43,665 bases of DNA, taken from positions 1-43,665 of the forward strand of contig JAAYOM010000119.1 of NCBI GenBank assembly GCA_012520315.1, in the 5' to 3' direction. The position numbers and the translations under genes are program-made. The notes under the pieces are model-generated. The model did no database searches. It was not told the DNA's origin and was given only the letters and a program-made list of their open reading frames with translations. Positions 26,333-35,847 of this stretch are shown piece by piece (position 1 is the first letter of the stretch; each line of letters begins with the position of its first letter). Source of the DNA: Bacillota bacterium (GTDB lineage Bacteria; Bacillota; Limnochordia; Darwinibacteriales; Darwinibacteriaceae).

Positions 26333-27016
26333 TCATAAAATACTTATTACCGGACTTTTTGGCACCCTGAGATCGATACGTTTTGCCTGTTCACTGCGGA
26401 CAGCCAGATCCTCCAGAATCTTCTCCAGCAGGATGAATTTCTCTTCAAGATCAACAGGTTGTCCCATCAAGATCTCTGTACCTGTCCGAGTTACAAAAGA
26501 GCGGGTTGCAGCATTCCATTCTGAAATGATGTCCTGCAGATTGGTGGGAATCATCGTAATCAGCCTGGCTGCAGCCACCAGCTGTTCAGCAGAAGACAGA
26601 TCACAATTGGTCACAATGGGCAAAGAATACACTGCACCGGCCTGAGTAGGGGGCAATATGCCCCCTTCATGATCAAGAAAGACCCAGCCGCCGGGGGTGG
26701 GAGTTTGAGCAATCGGTGTTCGTTCCTTTACCTGTACAATCAGGCGATTTGGCCAGCGCCAGGTCGCTTTCGCCGTCTCCACCCATGGATGTTCCTTCAG
26801 CAGGGACACCAATTCCCTTGTATCTACACGCCAGACATTTGTCAGAGGAAAGTCTACGAAAAGATCAAGTTGTTCAGGGCTGAGGTGTGCTAAGCCTGTC
26901 CACTCAATTTTGTCTGTTTCGAAAAAATTGGAGTTGGCAAAGAGGTACAGGGCAATCACTAGAGCCAGTACTAGGACAGATAGGGCGTTTTTCGCACTCG
27001 ATAGCTGGCTTGTCAT
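26333..27016 (-). CDS. divIB: Cell division protein DivIB/FtsQ
   Basis: Bitopic divisome protein, 227 residues: short cytoplasmic N-terminus, one membrane helix (about 12-30), a POTRA-like domain starting IEWTGLAHLSPEQL with the conserved VETAKATWRWPNRLIVQVKERTPIA block, and a beta-type C-terminal domain. It complexes with FtsL and DivIC at the septum. I chose the ATG at 27016 (GAGGTGG upstream), 11 nt after the murA stop; the GTG at 27025 is less favoured. Confidence 0.9.
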   Translation of the reverse strand: MTSQLSSAKNALSVLVLALVIALYLFANSNFFETDKIEWTGLAHLSPEQLDLFVDFPLTNVWRVDTRELVSLLKEHPWVETAKATWRWPNRLIVQVKERTPIAQTPTPGGWVFLDHEGGILPPTQAGAVYSLPIVTNCDLSSAEQLVAAARLITMIPTNLQDIISEWNAATRSFVTRTGTEILMGQPVDLEEKFILLEKILEDLAVRSEQAKRIDLRVPKSPVISIL

Positions 27017-27027
27017 CTTTACCACCT

Positions 27028-28278
27028 CTACTCCTCAGTTCTCTCTACATGCGCGCCTAGGCTCTGCAAACGCATCTCCATAGCCTCATAGCCCCGATCG
27101 ATGTGTTCCACGCCACAAACGACTGAGTTGCCTTCAGCAGCAAGAGCACCCAAGACCAGGGCTGCCCCTGCCCGCAAATCACCTGCTGACAGCTGGGCAC
27201 CGCGCAGCTTGGTGGGGCCCTCAACAAATACTGCTCTCTTGCTAACCTCAATCCGGGCACCGAGCTTCAAAAGCTCGCGTGTGTAGCCAAAGCGGCGGTC
27301 GAACACCTCTTCCACCAGCCTGCTCCTGCCAAAGGCCTGGGTTGCCAGTGTCGTGATTTGCGGCTGCAGATCTGTTGGAAAGCCCGGGTAGGGTGCTGTT
27401 GAGACCTGAAAGGGCTTGAGTTTAGGGGGAGACCCTACATGGACTGCCCTTTCCTCCACTTCCAGCTCTGCACCCATAGCAGACACTAAATGGAGCAAAG
27501 GAACTATATGCTCCGGTATCACATTTTCTATCGTGCCGCTGCCCCCGGTGATCAAGAAAGCTAAGAGATAAGTGCCTGCTTCAATGCGATCGGGTATCAC
27601 CGAAAAATTTGCAGCTCCCAGATCAGCCACACCGTCGATGGTAATCACCGAGGTGCCTGCGCCTTTCACTTTAGCGCCCATGAGATTTAAAAACTCTTGG
27701 ATATCTATTATCTCTGGTTCACGGGCTGCGTTTCTGATCACAGTCCGTCCCTTAGCCATAGTGGCAGCCATCATTATGTTCTCAGTGGCGCCCACACTCG
27801 GATAGCGGAAGGTGATGTCTGCACCGTGCAAACGTGGGGCTCGGGCCACATACATATCATCTTCAACTTCAATGGTGGCACCCATCTGCTCAAAACCGGA
27901 CAGATGAATGTCAAGCGGCCTGTTCCCGATATTACAGCCCCCGGGCTTTGCCACCCTTGCCCAACCAAGCCTAGCCAAAAGCGGACCCATTACCTGCACC
28001 GATGCCCGCATTGACTTAACTAATGCCTCCGGCGTCTGTCCCTCGACGGATGAAACAGTCAGCTCCATGCGACCCGAATTAAAACAGACATCGGCACCTA
28101 GAGCTTGGAGTACGCCTGCCATCGTCTTTACATCGGTGATGTCGGGTACATTTTCCAGCCTAAACGTTCCTTGACCTAAGAGGGCTGCAACCATGAGCTT
28201 AAGTGCGGAGTTTTTCGCTCCGTTGATGCTGACCGTGCCGCCTAAAGTGCGCTGACCTTCCACTAAAAACTTGGCCAT
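27028..28278 (-). CDS. murA: UDP-N-acetylglucosamine 1-carboxyvinyltransferase MurA
   Basis: Transfers enolpyruvate from PEP to UDP-GlcNAc, the first committed step of peptidoglycan synthesis. The 416 residues have the opening INGAKNSALKLM and the PEP-binding loop KPGGCNIGNRPLDIH with catalytic Cys at position 115, so it should be fosfomycin-sensitive. The ATG at 28278 has GAGGTGAT upstream. It sits where murG/murB often lie, between ftsW and divIB. Confidence 0.96.
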   Translation of the reverse strand: MAKFLVEGQRTLGGTVSINGAKNSALKLMVAALLGQGTFRLENVPDITDVKTMAGVLQALGADVCFNSGRMELTVSSVEGQTPEALVKSMRASVQVMGPLLARLGWARVAKPGGCNIGNRPLDIHLSGFEQMGATIEVEDDMYVARAPRLHGADITFRYPSVGATENIMMAATMAKGRTVIRNAAREPEIIDIQEFLNLMGAKVKGAGTSVITIDGVADLGAANFSVIPDRIEAGTYLLAFLITGGSGTIENVIPEHIVPLLHLVSAMGAELEVEERAVHVGSPPKLKPFQVSTAPYPGFPTDLQPQITTLATQAFGRSRLVEEVFDRRFGYTRELLKLGARIEVSKRAVFVEGPTKLRGAQLSAGDLRAGAALVLGALAAEGNSVVCGVEHIDRGYEAMEMRLQSLGAHVERTEE

Positions 28279-28348
28279 TGTATCACCTCTACCCCTGACT
28301 TTACCGTTCATCTTATGCGGTAAGGGGTAATGGGTGAAAACTAGGCAC

Positions 28349-29440
28349 TCAGTCCTTGCACTGCCTGGAGATATTAAGCAGGATGCCTACACCTGCCAGG
28401 CTCATCAAGAGGGAAGAACCTCCGTGGCTAATGAAGGGCAGGGGAATTCCGGTCACCGGCAAGGAGCCGGTTACCACCCCAATGTTCAGCAAGGCTTGGA
28501 AGGCAATCATCGATGTGATTCCAATCGCCAGCAGCGTACCATACAGATCAGGTGCCCGCATGGCAATGCGCAAACCCCGCCAGGCAACGATAAAATACAA
28601 AATGACAACAAAAAGTCCACCGAGAAAACCTAGTTCTTCGCAAAGAATGGCAAAAATAAAGTCCGTGTGATGTTCGGGAAGATAGGAGAACTTCTGCTTG
28701 CTCTTCCCAAGCCCAAGGCCAAAGAGCCCTCCAGAGCCGATGGCGAGCAGTGACTGAATCACATTCCAGCCCGTGTCTGTAGGATCAGACCAAGGATCTA
28801 GAAATGCGAACAGTCTGCGCACCCGATATTCCTTCATCATCAAAAAGTAGACCATAACTGGGGCCGCCATCATTCCGACCATAGTGAGCTGGCCAAGGTG
28901 TACTCCTCCAGCGAAAAGTACAACTAAGACGGAAAATACCAGGGCCACACCGGTCCCAAAGTCTGGTTCCAGCATAATCAACACAAATTGGATAGCTGTG
29001 ATCACCAGGATTGGCAAGAGACCGCCAAAAAACTTACGGGCCTTTTCTCGCTTGGTCGATAGATATACCGCTACATAATTGACCATGACAAGTTTTGCAA
29101 TTTCTGACGGCTGCAGATTAAAGCCGGCGATACGAATCCAGCGCGTGGCACCAGTTCCTGATCCAATAAATAATACCGCAACCAGCAAGGCAAAGGATAT
29201 GAAAAGGCCAGGCAGTGCCAGGGGCTTGAAAACATGATAGTCCACCTTCATCAGCACAAACATGAGCGCTAAGCCGACCGCAGCTAGGATCGTCTGCCTT
29301 TGCACATAGTAATAAGGATTTCCTGCGTCAGCCAGCCCCATTACGGAAGAAGCACTAAAAACCATAACCAGACCCAGGCTCAACAAAATGATAACTGCAG
29401 CAAATGCCCACACATCGATTTTTCCGCCCTTAGTGAACAT
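28349..29440 (-). CDS. ftsW: SEDS-family peptidoglycan glycosyltransferase FtsW/SpoVE
   Basis: Polytopic polymerase of glycan strands, 363 residues with about ten membrane helices. SEDS landmarks are FNLQPSEIAKLVMV, the FLDPWSDPTDTGWNVIQSLLAIGSGGLFGLGLGKSKQKFSYLPEHHTDFIFA loop region and GIPLPFISHGGSSL. Its partner is probably the SpoVD-like class B PBP in the same cluster. Whether it serves vegetative division, the spore septum/cortex, or both cannot be told; only one SEDS gene is in the cluster. Confidence 0.95.
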   Translation of the reverse strand: MFTKGGKIDVWAFAAVIILLSLGLVMVFSASSVMGLADAGNPYYYVQRQTILAAVGLALMFVLMKVDYHVFKPLALPGLFISFALLVAVLFIGSGTGATRWIRIAGFNLQPSEIAKLVMVNYVAVYLSTKREKARKFFGGLLPILVITAIQFVLIMLEPDFGTGVALVFSVLVVLFAGGVHLGQLTMVGMMAAPVMVYFLMMKEYRVRRLFAFLDPWSDPTDTGWNVIQSLLAIGSGGLFGLGLGKSKQKFSYLPEHHTDFIFAILCEELGFLGGLFVVILYFIVAWRGLRIAMRAPDLYGTLLAIGITSMIAFQALLNIGVVTGSLPVTGIPLPFISHGGSSLLMSLAGVGILLNISRQCKD

Positions 29441-29471
29441 ACTCCTCGCCCCCTCTCTAATCTATATGTCT

Positions 29472-30440
29472 CTAGAATAGAGCGTACAACCCTAAAACTG
29501 CAAACACGAGGGCTACTAACCAGAAACGGGTCATCACCCTGCTTTCCGGTACGCCTAAGAGTTCGAAGTGATGGTGTAAAGGCGCCATGCGAAACAGTCT
29601 CTGCCCCTTGGTGAGCCTAAAGTAGACCACCTGGATTATCACAGACAGGGTCTCAATCACAAACAGACCGCCTATGAGCGGCAGCAAAAGGGAGGTCTTG
29701 CTCAGGACTGCTGCTGTCCCCAAGGCTGCCCCTAGCGCCAGGGACCCTGTATCTCCCATAAACACTTGAGCTGGAGGTGCATTGAACCAGACGAATCCCA
29801 AACAGGCCCCTGCCACCGCCCCACAGAACAGAGAAAGATCTGAGTAGCCGAGAAAGTGACAGACAAGGGCCACAGCAGATGCGCTAATTGCCGTACTTCC
29901 CGCAGCAAGGCCGTCAAGCCCGTCTGTAATGTTCACCGCATTTGCCGCACCGACCAAGACCAGGGTAGTAAACACAATGTAGAGAATGGTCGGCAAGACG
30001 ATGGTTTTTCCCCAAAAAGGGACAAGCAGATCTGTGCCGACTCGGGCTGAAGCATACAAGGCAACGAGGAGTGCTACTCCAAACTGGCCGACTAGTTTTT
30101 CCCTAGCCCTTAGCCCAAGGGAGCGTTTCGCCACAATTTTAATAAAATCATCTAAAAATCCAATGACGCCATAACCCAGTGTGGCAAAGAGCAGGACAAT
30201 CTTGCTGTCAGTGATGGGCGGAAAGACAACCACCGCGATCACAATGGCCAGTACAATTAAAATACCGCCCATAGTGGGCGTTCCGGCTTTCGCCAAATGC
30301 GTCTTGGGTCCATCACCCCTGACCTGCTGGCCCAGTTTTAAACGGCTGAGATAGTGAATTGTCTTCCGCCCAGCCGCTAAGGAAAGCACGAAGGCCAGAA
30401 GGCCGCTCAGGAGAGGCCAAAATGATGCTGGCACAAACAC
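29472..30440 (-). CDS. mraY: Phospho-N-acetylmuramoyl-pentapeptide-transferase MraY
   Basis: Makes lipid I at the membrane. The 322 residues form about ten helices with the family's NITDGLDGLAAG, FMGDTGSLALGA and APLHHHFELLG motifs, which carry the catalytic Asp and His residues. The GTG start overlaps the murF stop by one base (TAGTG). murD, which normally follows, is missing: the next gene is ftsW. Confidence 0.97.
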   Translation of the reverse strand: MFVPASFWPLLSGLLAFVLSLAAGRKTIHYLSRLKLGQQVRGDGPKTHLAKAGTPTMGGILIVLAIVIAVVVFPPITDSKIVLLFATLGYGVIGFLDDFIKIVAKRSLGLRAREKLVGQFGVALLVALYASARVGTDLLVPFWGKTIVLPTILYIVFTTLVLVGAANAVNITDGLDGLAAGSTAISASAVALVCHFLGYSDLSLFCGAVAGACLGFVWFNAPPAQVFMGDTGSLALGAALGTAAVLSKTSLLLPLIGGLFVIETLSVIIQVVYFRLTKGQRLFRMAPLHHHFELLGVPESRVMTRFWLVALVFAVLGLYALF

Positions 30441-31786
30441 TATTCATCCCCACCCTTCAGCAGCTCTGCCACGATTTTTTCAAAATGTAAGCCCCTCGAC
30501 GCCTTAACCAAGACCAGATCTCCACTTTCAAGCTGCAGTTCACCTGTGTCCAAAAATTCATCTGTCGATGCATATGCTTCTCCCCTGCCGGCCCCTTCCT
30601 GCATAAGTCCTGCATACTCCCCGATAAAGATCAGGGTTTGGGCACACTCGGCAGCATGCCGTCCCACTTCCAGGTGGGCAGATTCGGCGATATCTCCGAG
30701 TTCAAGCATGTCTCCTAAAATTGCTACCCGATTCCCAGAGCAATACATATGCCCCAAGGTATCCAAAGCACCTTGCATAGAGGCAGGGCTGGCATTGTAA
30801 CTGTCATTGACAACGATAACGCCCCCGGGGCTGCGGCGAACTTCAAGGCGCATTGCTGTAGAAGCCAGCTCCTTTAAGGCCTCTGCGCCTTTCTTCAAGC
30901 TGATCCCCAATTGAACCCCGACTGTCAAGGCAGCACAGGCATTCCAAACATTATGAACACCTGGCAGAGTGAGCTTTACTAGAACTTCCTCACTTCCATA
31001 GCGAATGGTAAAAGACGGACGTCCCTCGGCGTCCATGCTTATTCCCCGTCCTACCACATCATTGGCCACATCAAGTCCATAATAAACAATCTGTCCTTTA
31101 AAATTCCGGGCCTGACCTCGTACGGAGGGGTCATCCCCATTTAGAACAGCAACTCCAGATGCATCCATTGCTTCGAGCAGTTCGCCTTTGGCCTGGGCAA
31201 TTTGACCCATCCCGCCTAAAAGCTCCAGGTGTACCGGCCCAATATTTGTTATCACGCCGTAGTTCGGAGGCGTTATCTCGGTGAGGCGGCGAATCTGCCC
31301 AAGGCCTCGCATTCCCATTTCAACCACCAAAATATCATGGTGTTCTTCCAGGCCGAGTACTGTCAAAGGTACGCCTATTTCATTGTTGTGGTTTCCCTGC
31401 GTGGCATGGACAGCCCATTTAGTACTTAAGACTTGGTTAATCATATCTTTAGTGGACGTTTTGCCGTTACTTCCCGTAATTGCAACTACCGGCACCGGAT
31501 AATCCGCCAGGTACTTCTGGGCCAAAGTCTGCAACGCCAGGAGAGGATCGTTAACCTCAACTATTCCGGGCCCTGGGTGCGATCCTTTTTTTACTAGGCC
31601 ATAACCACCCTTGGCAATTACATCAGATACGAACTGGTGGCCATCAACATTTTCGCCGGGCAAAGCCACAAACAAGCTCCCTGCTTGAGCCTGACGGCTG
31701 TCAATAACAACATGATCTACAACACCTTCACCAATAGCTTGACCTTGTGTGTATTTGGCAATTTGTGCGAGTGTTAGTGGGCGCAT
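30440..31786 (-). CDS. murF: UDP-MurNAc-tripeptide--D-alanyl-D-alanine ligase MurF
   Basis: Adds D-Ala-D-Ala to the precursor, 448 residues. The ATP loop AITGSNGKTSTKDMI, EMGMRGLGQIRRLTEIT and NDSYNASPASM are typical. The ATG overlaps the murE stop by one base (TAATG), giving strong coupling. Confidence 0.96.
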   Translation of the reverse strand: MRPLTLAQIAKYTQGQAIGEGVVDHVVIDSRQAQAGSLFVALPGENVDGHQFVSDVIAKGGYGLVKKGSHPGPGIVEVNDPLLALQTLAQKYLADYPVPVVAITGSNGKTSTKDMINQVLSTKWAVHATQGNHNNEIGVPLTVLGLEEHHDILVVEMGMRGLGQIRRLTEITPPNYGVITNIGPVHLELLGGMGQIAQAKGELLEAMDASGVAVLNGDDPSVRGQARNFKGQIVYYGLDVANDVVGRGISMDAEGRPSFTIRYGSEEVLVKLTLPGVHNVWNACAALTVGVQLGISLKKGAEALKELASTAMRLEVRRSPGGVIVVNDSYNASPASMQGALDTLGHMYCSGNRVAILGDMLELGDIAESAHLEVGRHAAECAQTLIFIGEYAGLMQEGAGRGEAYASTDEFLDTGELQLESGDLVLVKASRGLHFEKIVAELLKGGDE

Positions 31787-33243
31787 TATTGTTTCAGCTC
31801 CTTAATAGCCTTCCTGACTTCCTCCCTGTCATCAAAATGGATTCGTCCTTGGGCAAGTTCTTGGTATGTTTCATGGCCCTTACCTGCTACAATAACGAGA
31901 TCATCAGGATTCGCCAGCTCCACAGCCCTACGTATGGCTGTGCGCCTGTCAACTATGATCTTATAGCTGCTTTGATGATTTTCCTTTAGAAGGCCCTTCT
32001 CAATACTAGAGCAAATCTCGCCCGGTTCCTCTGAACGGGGGTTGTCAGACGTAATGATTGCCAGATCAGCTAATCGTCCAGCAACAGCTCCCATCAACGG
32101 CCTTTTGCTCCTATCTCGGTCTCCTCCGGCTCCAAAGACTAGAATCAGGCGTCCCTTGGGGGTCAACTCCCGTCCGGACTGGAGGACATTCTCCAACCCG
32201 CCTGGTGTATGTGCATAGTCGACTACAATATTGAGGCCCCTGTCGTTTTCGATGCGCTCAAACCGCCCTGGAACACCGATTACCGCCTCGAGGCCGTCCC
32301 TGATGTTCTCCAGGGAAACACCCTGACTAAAGCAAAGGGCAGCGGCACCAAGGGAATTGTACACATTAAAGAAACCTGTAAGCCTTAGGCTGATGGGGAT
32401 TTGCCCTGCCTCAGTATTAAGTATATAAGAAAGCCCTCCATTTTCCAACTTAATATTGCTTGCCCTAAAGTCGGCTGCCTGCTCTGCAGCATAGGAGATA
32501 ACATGTGACCTCTTTAGATCTGTTAGTCTGCTGCCCCACTCATCGTCAATATTGATCGCAGCCGGGCACTGACTATCTGCAAAAAGCTTGGCCTTGGCTC
32601 TGAAATAGTCTTCCATTGTTGGATGAAAGTCCAGATGATCCTGGGATAAGTTGGTAAACAGTGTGCCTGCAAACGTTACACCCGCGGTCCGATAAAGATC
32701 CAGAGCATGGGAAGATACTTCCATAACTGCAAAATCTGTTCCTTCGTCAAGCATTTGTGCAAAAAGACGCTGCAAATCTAAGGACTCAGGAGTCGTACGC
32801 CTGGACTCCAAAACGGTATCGCCGATCAAGGTCTGGATGGTACCTATTAAGCCCACTTTGTAACCGGCCTGTTCCAAAATGGACTTAACGAGGTAGGTCG
32901 TAGTTGTCTTGCCGTTTGTTCCCGTGACCCCAAGCACACGGAGTTTTTGGTCAGGGTGGCCATAGAAGTTGGCGCTGACCACTCCCAAGGCAAATCTTGT
33001 ATTCTCTACCACTACCTGGGGCAGGTCCAAATCAGTCAGCTCCCGCTCGACCAGCACCGCACAAGCGCCTTTTTGGGCCGCTTCATGGACAAAGTCATGG
33101 CCGTCCATTTCCAGGCCCGAAACAGCCACAAACAAATCTCCTGGCTGAACCGCTCTGGAGTCATAGCTAATCCCGCTTATTTTTGTCGATACTTCCTCTG
33201 AAAATTGGTGTTCGATTCCCTGTAAAACCCTAAGTAGCTCCAA
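31786..33243 (-). CDS. murE: UDP-MurNAc-tripeptide synthetase MurE (meso-diaminopimelate type)
   Basis: Adds the third stem-peptide residue, 485 residues. ATP loop TGTNGKTT (107-114). The specificity motif is DNPR (400-403), the signature of meso-diaminopimelate-adding enzymes, so the organism has DAP-type peptidoglycan. The TTG start at 33243 is supported by AAGGAGG 8 nt upstream. Confidence 0.96.
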   Translation of the reverse strand: MELLRVLQGIEHQFSEEVSTKISGISYDSRAVQPGDLFVAVSGLEMDGHDFVHEAAQKGACAVLVERELTDLDLPQVVVENTRFALGVVSANFYGHPDQKLRVLGVTGTNGKTTTTYLVKSILEQAGYKVGLIGTIQTLIGDTVLESRRTTPESLDLQRLFAQMLDEGTDFAVMEVSSHALDLYRTAGVTFAGTLFTNLSQDHLDFHPTMEDYFRAKAKLFADSQCPAAINIDDEWGSRLTDLKRSHVISYAAEQAADFRASNIKLENGGLSYILNTEAGQIPISLRLTGFFNVYNSLGAAALCFSQGVSLENIRDGLEAVIGVPGRFERIENDRGLNIVVDYAHTPGGLENVLQSGRELTPKGRLILVFGAGGDRDRSKRPLMGAVAGRLADLAIITSDNPRSEEPGEICSSIEKGLLKENHQSSYKIIVDRRTAIRRAVELANPDDLVIVAGKGHETYQELAQGRIHFDDREEVRKAIKELKQ

Positions 33244-33263
33244 AGCGCGATCCTCCTTTTTGC

Positions 33264-35342
33264 TTAGAGACTAAAAATTACTTCAACGGCAGAACCTTTG
33301 GGAAGTCTCGTACCCGGACCCGGTGACTGCTCGGCCGCCACGCCACTGCCTACAACATTAATCCTTAAACCCAAATCAGAGAGCATGGAGGACGCATCGC
33401 GCATACTCAAGCCAATAACGTCAGGAACCTCCACATCCTCTACTTCCTGTTCATAAAAAAAGAGATGGACCGTGGTCTGAACGGGAACTCGCATACCGGG
33501 TCGCGGTGATTGGGCCGTGACGAGAGTTCCTCCTCCTTCCATAGTCCAAGGAAAACCTTCCCGGGTTAAGCGCGCCTTAGCTTCCTCCCGAGTGAAGTTC
33601 GACAAGTTCGGAACCAAAGCGAGGGGCGTGCGCTCTTGCCCCTCCTGGCGTCTTTTCACGCCTAAATACTCCAAGCTCTCCTCCATAATCTCCTTAAAGA
33701 CCGGTGCAGCCAATACTCCGCCATAAGGAGAATCTGTTCTTGGCTTATAAAGCACGACCAAAATCGCTAAAGCAGGATCATCTACCGGCGCAAAGCCCAC
33801 AAATGATGCTATGCGATCTTCCCCATAGGCTCCGCCTTGCGGAACCTCCGCCGTACCCGTCTTTCCAGCCACGTAATATCCTGCCACCTCAGCCCGGTTG
33901 CCATTGCCATTGACCACCACCGAGCGGAGCAACTGACTCACTTCAGTAGCAGTCTCAAAGCCGACAGGATTGCCAATGATCTCAGGTTCAAACTTTTCAA
34001 CCAGTCTGCCCTGGGCATCCCGTATCTCCCTGACAAAATAGGGCTTCATAAGCTTGCCGCCGTTAGCAATTGCGCTAAGTGCATTAAGCAGCTGCAGGGG
34101 AGTTGCAGCTATCCCTTGCCCAAAACCAGTGTTAGCCCATTGCAGTGCCTGCCCCGTAATCCGGGGAGTCGCCACCATGCCGGAAATCTCGCCTGGAAAG
34201 TCTACACCTGAACGTGAACCAAAGCCAAACTCCTGAATATAGGGATGGAAACGCTCGGGACCCATCTCGGCTGACAACTTGGCAAAGGTGATATTGTCAG
34301 ATCTTTCCATCGCCTCTAGAAAGGAAATGTTGCCAAAAACACGGCCGTCGGAATTGCGCACCCGTCCGCCGCCTACTTCCCAGTATTGACCGCTGTCAAA
34401 TTTTCGTTCATTATACGCCAAACCCAAATCGACACTGGCGGCGGCAGTAACGAACTTAAATGTTGATCCTGGTTCATACTGGTCGGTTATGGCCACATTT
34501 CGCCGTCGATCGGCAGAGAAATCATTGTAATAATTCGGATCAAAGGTCGGGTAGATGGCATTGGCCAGCACTTCCCCGCTGTTTGGATCCATAACGAGGA
34601 CCAATCCCCGTTCACTTTTGGTTTCTATCACAGCTTCCTGAATCCTAGTTTCCGCTATGTACTGAAGTACACTGTCAATAGTCAGCACCACATCGTGACC
34701 GGACTCAGGGGGAGTAAACTCACTGGCTCCGCCTGGAATGTTCTTTTGCGTAGCATCCCGTTCTACAGCATATTGGCCTGGAATTCCCCGCAGGATTTTG
34801 TCGTAGTAGTATTCTATGCCTTCCAAACCTTGATTATCAGAACCGGCGATGCCCACCACATGGGCTGCAAGGGAGCCTTGGGGATAGTACCTTTGCGGTC
34901 TCTTGACCACCCTAATTCCGGGCATTCTGAGCTGACGGATGGCCTCCGCTGCCTCTACGCTGAGGCCCCGGGCCAGCCAAACACTGGTGGAAGACCCACT
35001 ATCCAAAGTTCGGATCAAATCTTCTTCACTGACAGGCAAAAAAGGAGCTAGCTGTCGTGCTGTCCCCTCCACATCCCGAACTGCGTCGGGCAGGGCGTAC
35101 ACTGCATCGGCTCCTACACTTATGGCTAAGGTGTTGTAATTGCGATCCAAAATATTACCCCGCTGCGCGTCAATGGTCTGGGGCCTCATGCGCTGAGCAA
35201 CAGCGAGATCAGAAAGCTCAGCGGCCTGGTAAATCTGTAAGTACCCGAGGCGGAGTACAAGTAAGAAAAATCCGAATGTCCAGAGAAAGAAAATAAAAAT
35301 GGTGCGTCTAACGCGGGATCGATTAGCGTTGTAACGTGCCAG
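33264..35342 (-). CDS. spoVD: SpoVD/PBP2B-type class B penicillin-binding protein with two PASTA domains
   Basis: Septal/spore peptidoglycan transpeptidase. The only ATG (35189) would give a protein with no membrane anchor. In frame upstream there are 51 more residues including a typical anchor (TIFIFFLWTFGFFLLVLRLGY), and the only NTG codon there is a CTG at 35342, 6 nt after AGGAGGAG; I take it as the start (692 residues). Then come the dimerisation domain (AQRGNILDRN), the transpeptidase with SxxK (S293, GSTFKF), SDN and KTGT, and two C-terminal PASTA domains (VPNLSNFTREEAKARL and VPDVIGLSMRDASSML). The start overlaps the end of ftsL by 20 nt. Confidence 0.92.
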   Translation of the reverse strand: MARYNANRSRVRRTIFIFFLWTFGFFLLVLRLGYLQIYQAAELSDLAVAQRMRPQTIDAQRGNILDRNYNTLAISVGADAVYALPDAVRDVEGTARQLAPFLPVSEEDLIRTLDSGSSTSVWLARGLSVEAAEAIRQLRMPGIRVVKRPQRYYPQGSLAAHVVGIAGSDNQGLEGIEYYYDKILRGIPGQYAVERDATQKNIPGGASEFTPPESGHDVVLTIDSVLQYIAETRIQEAVIETKSERGLVLVMDPNSGEVLANAIYPTFDPNYYNDFSADRRRNVAITDQYEPGSTFKFVTAAASVDLGLAYNERKFDSGQYWEVGGGRVRNSDGRVFGNISFLEAMERSDNITFAKLSAEMGPERFHPYIQEFGFGSRSGVDFPGEISGMVATPRITGQALQWANTGFGQGIAATPLQLLNALSAIANGGKLMKPYFVREIRDAQGRLVEKFEPEIIGNPVGFETATEVSQLLRSVVVNGNGNRAEVAGYYVAGKTGTAEVPQGGAYGEDRIASFVGFAPVDDPALAILVVLYKPRTDSPYGGVLAAPVFKEIMEESLEYLGVKRRQEGQERTPLALVPNLSNFTREEAKARLTREGFPWTMEGGGTLVTAQSPRPGMRVPVQTTVHLFFYEQEVEDVEVPDVIGLSMRDASSMLSDLGLRINVVGSGVAAEQSPGPGTRLPKGSAVEVIFSL

Positions 35343-35832
35343 CTTCTACTCCTCCTAACGGCAGAACCCTGTTCATCCATGCAGTCAAGGTAGCCAAAAA
35401 ACCAAGACTCTCGGTGTGGCCAGCGTCTCGAGCCCAGTGAGACGGAGGTTCTCCAGCTTCTGCAGCCATAGTTGTCGGCTGATCAAGCACTAGTGTTGTC
35501 ACATATGTAGGGTCTACCATGCCCAGCTCAGTCCGGGCCATTTGCTCAATTTGCTTAAGCGAACGCTGAGACTCCAAATTGAGCATTGCTTGATCATTTC
35601 GCTGCTGCATAATGTTTACCTGCTCCTGCAGCTGCACTAATTCCATATTTAGATAGTACGATGTCACCTGCTGCTGAATGTAAAGCAGGCCAACGACCAC
35701 GCAACAAGCAGCCAAGAGGCAGATTTTCAGAGTAACAGGAACTCTGTTTCTCTTCACAGATCGCCTTTTTGGCGGCAGCGGCGTCTCTTCCACATGGTTC
35801 GAATAATAGTCAAGTTTTCTAGCCGCAGTCAT
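35323..35832 (-). CDS. ftsL: FtsL-like septum protein
   Basis: Bitopic divisome protein, 169 residues: basic N-terminus (PPKRRSVKRNR), one membrane helix (about 33-51), and a coiled coil (about 55-95). A non-conserved ~65-residue tail makes it longer than typical FtsL. FtsL sequences diverge strongly, so position between rsmH and the PBP is the main support. The ATG at 35832 follows AAGGTG. Confidence 0.85.
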   Translation of the reverse strand: MTAARKLDYYSNHVEETPLPPKRRSVKRNRVPVTLKICLLAACCVVVGLLYIQQQVTSYYLNMELVQLQEQVNIMQQRNDQAMLNLESQRSLKQIEQMARTELGMVDPTYVTTLVLDQPTTMAAEAGEPPSHWARDAGHTESLGFLATLTAWMNRVLPLGGVEAGTLQR

Positions 35833-35847
35833 GTGGTAACACCTTCC

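Noticed and set aside
35186-35380. Separate 64-codon minus-strand ORF between ftsL and spoVD
   Set aside because: It is out of frame with both genes, and the region is explained by the spoVD N-terminus in another frame.
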